Below, piece after piece: positions 33,288-38,494 of a stretch of DNA of 38,494 bases; the stretch's first letter is position 1, and each line of letters starts with the position of its first letter. Location: the NCBI GenBank assembly GCA_903923395.1, contig CAIXXM010000141.1:1-38494 (forward strand), given 5' to 3'. A model generated the notes under the pieces. The model did not search any database. It was not told the DNA's origin and saw only the letters and a list, made by a program, of their open reading frames with translations. Origin of the DNA: an uncultured Acidobacteriia bacterium (GTDB lineage: Bacteria > Acidobacteriota > Terriglobia > Bryobacterales > Bryobacteraceae). Both the position numbers and the translations under genes were made by a program.

Positions 33288-36200
33288 ATGGCAGTGACAC
33301 GCAGTACCGTGGAGTCGCGGAGCACTGCGCGGACGCCTGCCGCCCGCCGTCCACGCTGGCGCGGTATGGAATTGCTCTCGCTCTTGATTGCCTCGTTGCT
33401 GGTGAGCGGCTCCTGGTGGCTGGTGGAGCAGGCTAAGTTGCGGCGCGCGGGCGGTAACACGGCGCTACTGGATGTGACTCACTTGGAGCATCCAGAGCAG
33501 TTATATCCGGTGTTGCAGTTATTCCCGAATGCCGGCGACAGGGATTTCGCCGCGCGCCAAATCATGGATGCGTTGAGTAACCAGGAAACGGCCATCCCTA
33601 ACACCGGCGCACTGGCGCGTATCCGGGTTGCCAGAGAAGAGTTGTTGAGGGACAAACGGCTGGATCACTTTCAGCAGCGTGCGGCAAGCTCTCAGAATGC
33701 CACGCTGCCCTTGTTTACTCCGCAGGAGTTCGCGCTGGTCAAGTCACAGATCGCGGTTCGAACCCTGGCTGTCTTTGACTCGCAGTTCCGCCTGTGGGCG
33801 GGGATGATTCTCGGGGCGTTCCTCTTAGTTCATCTGGTGTGGAGCCTTCGCAGGTTCCCGGGACCGTGGATCTTTCTTCCCGCGCTGCTGCTGCTGACTG
33901 GCCTTGGTTTCGCCATGATGGTCAGTCTTCGCGATCCTGTTCGGGACAATATGATCTTCGTGCCTTATGCGCAGGGCGTCGCCGGCGGTGCGCTGCTCAT
34001 GCTTATTGCCAGCTTTGTGGATTGGGAAGGCTCCTCATCGTCATACAGCTTTGTGCCATTGCTGGTGGCGGTGGCATTATCTCTCGCACTCATCTTCTTC
34101 GGCAGCGGACCCGCCGGGAGTGACGCCCGTGTGAATCTCGGCCCGGTACAGCCTGTTGAGGCCATCAAGATACTGCTGGTCTTCTTTCTTGCGGGGTATT
34201 TCGCCAGGCGGTGGCCGTTATTGCGGGCGCTGCGGGAGAAGCGGTCAGTGGTTGCGAAGGCTCTGCCGTTCCTCCATTTACCGAAGCTCGAGTATGCGGT
34301 CCCGGTCTTTGCCGGTGTGGGCGTTGCCTTGCTCTTCTTCTATCTGCAGAAGGATCTTGGACCGGCTCTGGTGTTCGCCTGTGTCTTCCTCTCGCTTTAC
34401 TCCATCGCGCGCGGCAGAGTTGGTCTGGCACTTACCGGCTTGACACTGCTGTTTGGCGGCTTCGTGTTTGGATATCTCTACCAGACGCCGAAGACAGTGC
34501 ATGATCGTGTTTCCATGTGGTTGTCGCCGTGGAGTAATACGGTTCGCGGCGGTGATCAGGTGGTCCACTCGATGTGGGCGATGGCTTCCGGGGGCTTGAC
34601 TGGATCGGGTCCGGGCTTGGGTGGCCCGGAGTCCATCCCGGCAGGTTATACCGATCTAATTCTTTCCGTGCTGGGCGAAGAGTGGGGTTTTGGGGGCTTG
34701 CTGCTGGTTTACGGACTCTATGCACTGCTGCTTTGGATGGGTCTCCGGATTGCGCGGCGCGCGCGGACGGATTACGCGGTGTTCCTTAGTCTTGGACTCG
34801 TGCTCCTGCTAAGTGGTGAGTTACTGCTGATTTCCGGCGGCATTCTGGATCTGTTTCCGCTCTCCGGTGTGGCGACGCCATTTCTGAGTTATGGCCGTAC
34901 GGCCATGCTCGCCAACTTCGCGATTGCCGGCATCCTGCTGGCGCTATCGAGAGACAGCGGGGACGTGCAGCGGACGCAGCAATTTCACGGTGGCTTGCGG
35001 TGGGTAGAGGTTGGTCTGGGCTTGCTATTCGCCACTGTCATCGGGAAAGCAGCGTATATCCAGGTCACCCATGCGGATGTTATTGCGGGACAGCCTGCGC
35101 TCGTCTTACAGGCTGACCAGGGGCGGCGCTATGTATACAATCCGCGATTGATGGAAGCGGCCAGAAGTATTCAGCGGGGCACCATCTATGACCGCAGTGG
35201 CTTGCCGGTGGCAACCAGTGACTGGAAGGAACTGGAGGCGCACAGGGACGCTTACAAGGCTATCGGGATCGACATTGATACAGCCTGTAACCGCGCCGAT
35301 TTCCGCCACTATCCGCTGGGTGCCGCGGCTTTCCACTTATTGGGTGATCTACGCACCCGCGCGAATTGGGGCGCACCGAATAGTTCTCTGGTGGAGAGGG
35401 ACTCCGCGATCCGGCTGCAGGGTTATGATGACCGCGCCCGCATCGTGGAGTTACATGATGAGAAGACGGGATCTCCCTTCTATACCGTCCGCTATGATTA
35501 CCGGGAATTACTGCCCTTGCTGCGCCACCGCTGGGAGCCAAATCATCCTTTGGTGAAGCGGGTCCGGGAGCGGGAGCGGAATGTAACCTTGTCCATCCAC
35601 GCAGGCTTGCAGTTGAAGACGCTGGAGATACTGAAGTCCCGCCTGGCGGAGCAGCATCTGGAGAAGGGTTCGGTTGTCGTAATGGACCCTGCGACAGGAG
35701 ATCTGCTGGCCAGCGTCAACTGGCCCTCTCCGGAATCCGGTCAGCAGAAGCTTTCGGCAGGAGAAGCAGCGGGTGCTTTGCTGGACCGCGCACGTTATGG
35801 CTTGTACCCGCCCGGATCTACGTTCAAGATTGTCACGGCACTCGCAGCTATGCGCCTGGATCCCGCGCTGGCGGGGCAGACTTACCAGTGTCTTCGTCTG
35901 CCGGATGGCCGCAGCGGGAACTATATTGGGAATTCCAAGCGGCCGATTCGCGATGATGAATTGGATCATGCAGCGCACGGCACTCTTGATATGCACAGGG
36001 CCATTGCTGTCTCCTGTAATGCTTACTTCGCGCAGCTGGGCACTTATAAGGTCGGGCCGGAACAATTGCTTGCGACGGCAAACCTGCTGGGCATTGCGGT
36101 TTCCAATCCGGCTGATGTTAGTCACCTGAAGCCGCAGATGCCGCAGGTCTCCTATGGGCAGGGGCAGGTGGTTGCGTCACCCTTCCAGATGGCACGAGTG

Positions 36201-36590
36201 GCGGCAGCGGTGGCTGGAGGCGGAAGAATGCCCTTTGGCCGTTGGGAAACGGATCAGGCCAACGTACGAACAGAAGCGCCCAGGACGATCATTCCTGCCG
36301 CTGCGGCGCTGTCCATCGGCAAAGATATGCGCGGCGTGGTGCTGAATGGAACTGGCCGCAGCCTGGCGTCATCGAAGGTGCCGATTGCGGGTAAGACCGG
36401 TACCGCGGAACTTGGCAGTGCTCCGTCGCATGCCTGGTTTATCGGCTACGCGCCTTATGCCGAGGTGCCTGCGCAGAAGCAGATCGCATTTAGCGTACTC
36501 GCTGAAAATGGACGTTACGGCGGCAAGGCAGCAGCTCCCATTGCCGGTGATCTGGTAGCCGCTGCACAACAATTGGGGTTAATTCCATGA
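33288..36590 (+). CDS. Fused SEDS glycosyltransferase (RodA/FtsW) and class B penicillin-binding protein
   Basis: A single 1100-residue frame holding both halves of a peptidoglycan synthase. N-terminus: one membrane helix (about 26-46), then about 115 hydrophilic residues, then the SEDS multi-helix domain (about 165-560). It contains the GYTDLILSVLGEEWGF motif, whose Asp456 corresponds to the Asp essential in RodA/FtsW, and FLSYGRTAML near the end. After another membrane helix (about 572-592) comes a class B PBP: NPR...QRGTIYDRSG pedestal, then the transpeptidase with Ser844-x-x-Lys847 (GSTFK), Ser909-Cys-Asn911 and Lys1036-Thr-Gly. The short pedestal resembles actinobacterial PbpA. I saw no stop or frame shift between the halves. 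Start abuts the kinase stop; end overlaps the next gene by ATGA. Confidence 0.95.
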   Translation: MAVTRSTVESRSTARTPAARRPRWRGMELLSLLIASLLVSGSWWLVEQAKLRRAGGNTALLDVTHLEHPEQLYPVLQLFPNAGDRDFAARQIMDALSNQETAIPNTGALARIRVAREELLRDKRLDHFQQRAASSQNATLPLFTPQEFALVKSQIAVRTLAVFDSQFRLWAGMILGAFLLVHLVWSLRRFPGPWIFLPALLLLTGLGFAMMVSLRDPVRDNMIFVPYAQGVAGGALLMLIASFVDWEGSSSSYSFVPLLVAVALSLALIFFGSGPAGSDARVNLGPVQPVEAIKILLVFFLAGYFARRWPLLRALREKRSVVAKALPFLHLPKLEYAVPVFAGVGVALLFFYLQKDLGPALVFACVFLSLYSIARGRVGLALTGLTLLFGGFVFGYLYQTPKTVHDRVSMWLSPWSNTVRGGDQVVHSMWAMASGGLTGSGPGLGGPESIPAGYTDLILSVLGEEWGFGGLLLVYGLYALLLWMGLRIARRARTDYAVFLSLGLVLLLSGELLLISGGILDLFPLSGVATPFLSYGRTAMLANFAIAGILLALSRDSGDVQRTQQFHGGLRWVEVGLGLLFATVIGKAAYIQVTHADVIAGQPALVLQADQGRRYVYNPRLMEAARSIQRGTIYDRSGLPVATSDWKELEAHRDAYKAIGIDIDTACNRADFRHYPLGAAAFHLLGDLRTRANWGAPNSSLVERDSAIRLQGYDDRARIVELHDEKTGSPFYTVRYDYRELLPLLRHRWEPNHPLVKRVRERERNVTLSIHAGLQLKTLEILKSRLAEQHLEKGSVVVMDPATGDLLASVNWPSPESGQQKLSAGEAAGALLDRARYGLYPPGSTFKIVTALAAMRLDPALAGQTYQCLRLPDGRSGNYIGNSKRPIRDDELDHAAHGTLDMHRAIAVSCNAYFAQLGTYKVGPEQLLATANLLGIAVSNPADVSHLKPQMPQVSYGQGQVVASPFQMARVAAAVAGGGRMPFGRWETDQANVRTEAPRTIIPAAAALSIGKDMRGVVLNGTGRSLASSKVPIAGKTGTAELGSAPSHAWFIGYAPYAEVPAQKQIAFSVLAENGRYGGKAAAPIAGDLVAAAQQLGLIP

Positions 36591-37369
36591 GTCTACTGCG
36601 AAAGATAGAAAAGACCTTTGATGAGGGGCTGCGCGGGATCTTCTCGGGCGGAGACGAAGAGGATCGCGAGGCGATTGAGTTATACAGGGACGCGCTGGAG
36701 CGTATCCAGGCATTGGTGCAGCCGGGGCACGAAGGCCGGATCTTCCCGTTTAACCGGATTCGGATCGAGTTGGCATCAGACGGTCCAGAGCGAACGGCTA
36801 TGTTGGAGGCTCTGTTCCGGCCGGAGAAGTTGCTGGCAGATATCCATGCGTCGGTCCGTGCGGAAGTTCCGGCGGATCTCTCCGTGTCGATTGTCTGTTC
36901 TGCTGACCTGCTTGCAGGGTTGAACGTGGTTTGTGAACGGGAAATGCCGCCAGGGAAAGATCCCGACGAAACGGCGCGCCGCGGCAATGCACCTGCCAGA
37001 CCGGCACAACTGTCTATCTTGCACGGCACTGGTTCGGTTCCGGTATTTGCGATCCGGGGGCAGCGCGTGAATCTGGGACGCACTCCGGAAGTAACCACGA
37101 ATACCGGTAAGTTGATCCGCAGGAATGACCTGTATTTTCCCGAGGAAACCCATGAGGCGAATCTTACTGTCTCCAGGGAACACGTTCACCTCGCGGTGGA
37201 TCCGCCAACGGGAGAGTGGCGCATCTTCGATGATGGCTCTTCTTTGGGGACGGCTGTGTTCCGGCACGGCAACAGGATCGAAGTCCCGGCCCGCGGGGCG
37301 CGGGGAGTGTTACTTCGTCCGGGAGATGAGATCTATCTCGGGCAGGTACGTCTGTTATTCGAAGCGTAG
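36587..37369 (+). CDS. Second FHA domain protein with FhaA-like N-terminus
   Basis: A 260-residue cytoplasmic protein. Residues about 1-115 (MSLLRKIEKTFDEGLRGIFS, RIFPFNRIRIEL) resemble the FhaA N-terminal domain (basic amphipathic helix, then an alpha/beta region). The FHA domain lies at about 145-258, with Arg in LGRTPE, Ser and His in TVSREHVHL, and DDGSSLGTAVF in place of the usual STNGT, so here too the Asn is missing. A long insertion separates the Arg and SREH motifs. The start is fixed by the ATGA overlap with the SEDS-PBP gene. It is a likely adaptor that recruits phosphorylated partners to the synthase. Confidence 0.87.
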   Translation: MSLLRKIEKTFDEGLRGIFSGGDEEDREAIELYRDALERIQALVQPGHEGRIFPFNRIRIELASDGPERTAMLEALFRPEKLLADIHASVRAEVPADLSVSIVCSADLLAGLNVVCEREMPPGKDPDETARRGNAPARPAQLSILHGTGSVPVFAIRGQRVNLGRTPEVTTNTGKLIRRNDLYFPEETHEANLTVSREHVHLAVDPPTGEWRIFDDGSSLGTAVFRHGNRIEVPARGARGVLLRPGDEIYLGQVRLLFEA

Positions 37370-37391
37370 GCGCCTATAACAGTAACTTGTG

Positions 37392-38162
37392 ATGCGCCGG
37401 ATGCGCCGTTCACGCATGCGATCCAGACCAGCCTGTCTCTTTGCGGCCTTATGGCTGGCGGTTTCTACACGGGGGGCTGTCCCGGCACGACCGGTGCTCG
37501 ACGCGATGGATGCCTTCAACCGGGAGGTCCAGCAGCGCTTTGAAACGCTGGCTGGTGCGCCGCCTGCCGACCCGACAAAGATGGATTTCGGTGAGAGGAT
37601 GGCATCTTTGGTGGCTGACCGCGAGTTCGGCATGAGCCGCTTTACTGTGCAGCGCTCTTTGAATCAGCACTTCGTGCCGGAATTCAAAAGTTTGACCGAT
37701 TGCCGTCCCGTCAATAAGACGGAACTCGGCTTGATTGCAGAACTGGAAGCAGCGAAAATTCAGGCGGGTCTTTACCTCATTGGACGGCGTGTCATAGACT
37801 CCCCTGGCGAGGAACAGAACTTCCGCGCGTTAAAAGGGCCTGCGATTATTACCCGCGGAACGCCACGTCCGGAATGGTACCCATCGATGCTTACGCTGGA
37901 AAACGAAAATCGTGACACGCTGCCCAAGTGGCTTGAGATCTATCCGACCGCGCAACGGGCCATGAAGAGTTTCCGCGACGGCGGCAAGGGCTTTGAAACG
38001 GACTTCAAATCATGGCATCTCATGGCCCGGCCGGTCATCGCCACGCAGGCCCGGTGCGTCATCTGTCATAACAATCCCGCCTTCGGCTTGCGGGAGAGGG
38101 TGGTCTTGCAGGAGGCCATCGGGGGAATCCTCTACGCTTATCGGCAGACTCCACCGCGCTAA
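37392..38162 (+). CDS. Secreted single-heme protein, Tll0287-like (DUF3365-type)
   Basis: A 256-residue exported protein. A very basic N-terminus (MRRMRRSRMRSRP) precedes a hydrophobic segment (ACLFAALWLAV), giving a signal peptide or anchor. One c-type heme site, Cys222-x-x-Cys225-His226 (CVICH), lies near the C-terminus in a context like Tll0287/DUF3365 sensors (RPVIATQARCVICHN). A role in redox or gas sensing is inferred from that family. A GTG at 37389 directly precedes the ATG at 37392. It lies 22 bases after the FHA gene and may be part of the same transcript, but has no known tie to cell wall synthesis. Confidence 0.8.
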   Translation: MRRMRRSRMRSRPACLFAALWLAVSTRGAVPARPVLDAMDAFNREVQQRFETLAGAPPADPTKMDFGERMASLVADREFGMSRFTVQRSLNQHFVPEFKSLTDCRPVNKTELGLIAELEAAKIQAGLYLIGRRVIDSPGEEQNFRALKGPAIITRGTPRPEWYPSMLTLENENRDTLPKWLEIYPTAQRAMKSFRDGGKGFETDFKSWHLMARPVIATQARCVICHNNPAFGLRERVVLQEAIGGILYAYRQTPPR

Positions 38163-38165
38163 AAT
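38160..38165 (+). promoter_or_regulatory. Candidate -10 box for the FmdB-like gene
   Basis: TAAAAT overlaps the stop codon of the heme protein gene and would place the transcription start at about 38172, three bases before the ATG at 38175. TTATCG at 38138-38143 (16-base spacer) is a weak -35. No ribosome site is visible apart from AAAG. Confidence 0.35.
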
Positions 38166-38174
38166 CAAAGCAGT

Positions 38175-38399
38175 ATGCCGATCTACGAATACCTCTGCGA
38201 ATCCTGTGGCGATAAGTTTGAGAAGCTGGTGCGTCGCACCGAGGACGTTCTGAATTCCGGATGCCCTTCTTGCGGAGAACACCACCTCCAACAGCAGTAT
38301 TCAACGTTTGCTGCGCGGGGTGAATCAAGTGCTGCCTCTGCGATGCCAGCATGCCCCGGCGGCATGTGCGGCACGCCCGGTATGTGCGGTCGAAACTAG
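38175..38399 (+). CDS. FmdB family zinc ribbon protein
   Basis: A 74-residue protein with the FmdB N-terminus MPIYEYLCESCGDKFEKL and a zinc ribbon of two Cys pairs (CESC at 8-11 and CPSC near 30-33). The C-terminal tail is Cys/Gly/Met-rich (CPGGMCGTPGMCGRN). The family was named as a regulatory protein of formamidase genes, but its function is generally unknown. It lies 12 bases after the heme protein gene and may also have its own promoter. Confidence 0.88.
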   Translation: MPIYEYLCESCGDKFEKLVRRTEDVLNSGCPSCGEHHLQQQYSTFAARGESSAASAMPACPGGMCGTPGMCGRN

Positions 38400-38425
38400 C
38401 CCGGAATTCTCACCAATATTAGGCA

Positions 38426-38494
38426 AAAGGCCGTCTGATCTGGCATAACTGGTTTGTCTAGAACGAGTTGAGTCAGAGAGGAGAACGGCCTTTG
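38426..38494. repeat. Inverted repeat at the window edge
   Basis: AAAGGCCGT at 38426-38434 is repeated in inverse as ACGGCCTTT at 38485-38493, with 50 bases between. AGAGAGGAG, a good ribosome-site sequence, lies at about 38475-38483, just before the right arm, suggesting a coding start immediately beyond the window. It could be the end of a mobile element or a regulated leader; the sequence stops before this can be decided. Confidence 0.5.

Noticed and set aside
38426-38493. Intrinsic terminator for the FmdB-like gene
   Set aside because: The 9-bp arms are 50 bases apart with no following T run within the window, so a simple terminator is unlikely.

Overview
The window looks like a chromosomal segment of an acidobacterium of the Solibacter/Bryobacter type. 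Reasons: a long surface protein carrying a Solibacter-type extracellular domain (TIGR03437-like) beside Ig-like repeats; a PEP-CTERM protein; lipid A and TonB genes, which mean a diderm envelope; several large receptor-type Ser/Thr kinases; GC-rich coding with long open antisense frames. This placement is inference from gene content; there is no rRNA or tRNA here to test it. Layout: 1-68 holds the first codons of a transposase-like gene on the minus strand. 164-2201 has a PEP-CTERM protein, a UUCG-capped terminator, and a convergent minus-strand pair (64-residue protein plus ClpP-fold protease). 2517-4955 is a secreted S9D-type glutamyl-endopeptidase-like enzyme, followed by two tandem 44-bp hairpin repeats. 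5091-9360 is a lipid A operon: fabZ, lpxA, lpxI, a Gfo/Idh/MocA oxidoreductase, a TonB-like protein and a small membrane protein. 9475-10248 is a FliA/WhiG-type sigma factor. 10240-13227 (minus) has an M1 aminopeptidase lipoprotein, a PhnB-like VOC protein and an unrecognised secreted protein. 13294-18625 has an S41 protease, a PfkB sugar kinase, a zinc-ribbon Ser/Thr kinase with a large membrane C-terminus, and a coupled small membrane protein. 18654-24936 is a MoxR / DUF58 / BatA-like / VWA operon. 25004-28726 (minus) is the 1240-residue Ig/TIGR03437 surface protein. 28877-38399 is the most notable region, a tightly packed cluster: FhaA-like FHA protein, a 33-codon membrane ORF, a PP2C phosphatase fused to a beta-helix domain, a receptor Ser/Thr kinase with a TPR-like C-terminus, a single 1100-residue protein joining a SEDS (RodA/FtsW) glycosyltransferase to a class B penicillin-binding protein, a second FHA protein, a secreted single-heme protein and an FmdB zinc ribbon. 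How the genes work together: the 28877-37369 cluster has the same functional parts as the actinobacterial fhaA-fhaB-pstP-rodA-pbpA-pknA/B locus, but in a diderm, with rodA and pbpA fused, one kinase, and the phosphatase carrying its own predicted extracytoplasmic domain. I infer a phosphorylation-controlled peptidoglycan synthase module. The lipid A operon and the MoxR/Bat operon are also envelope-related. The last 69 bases (38426-38494) hold an inverted repeat followed by the edge of the window and may be the start of another element. All functions are read from the sequence and from memory of the families; no database search was run.
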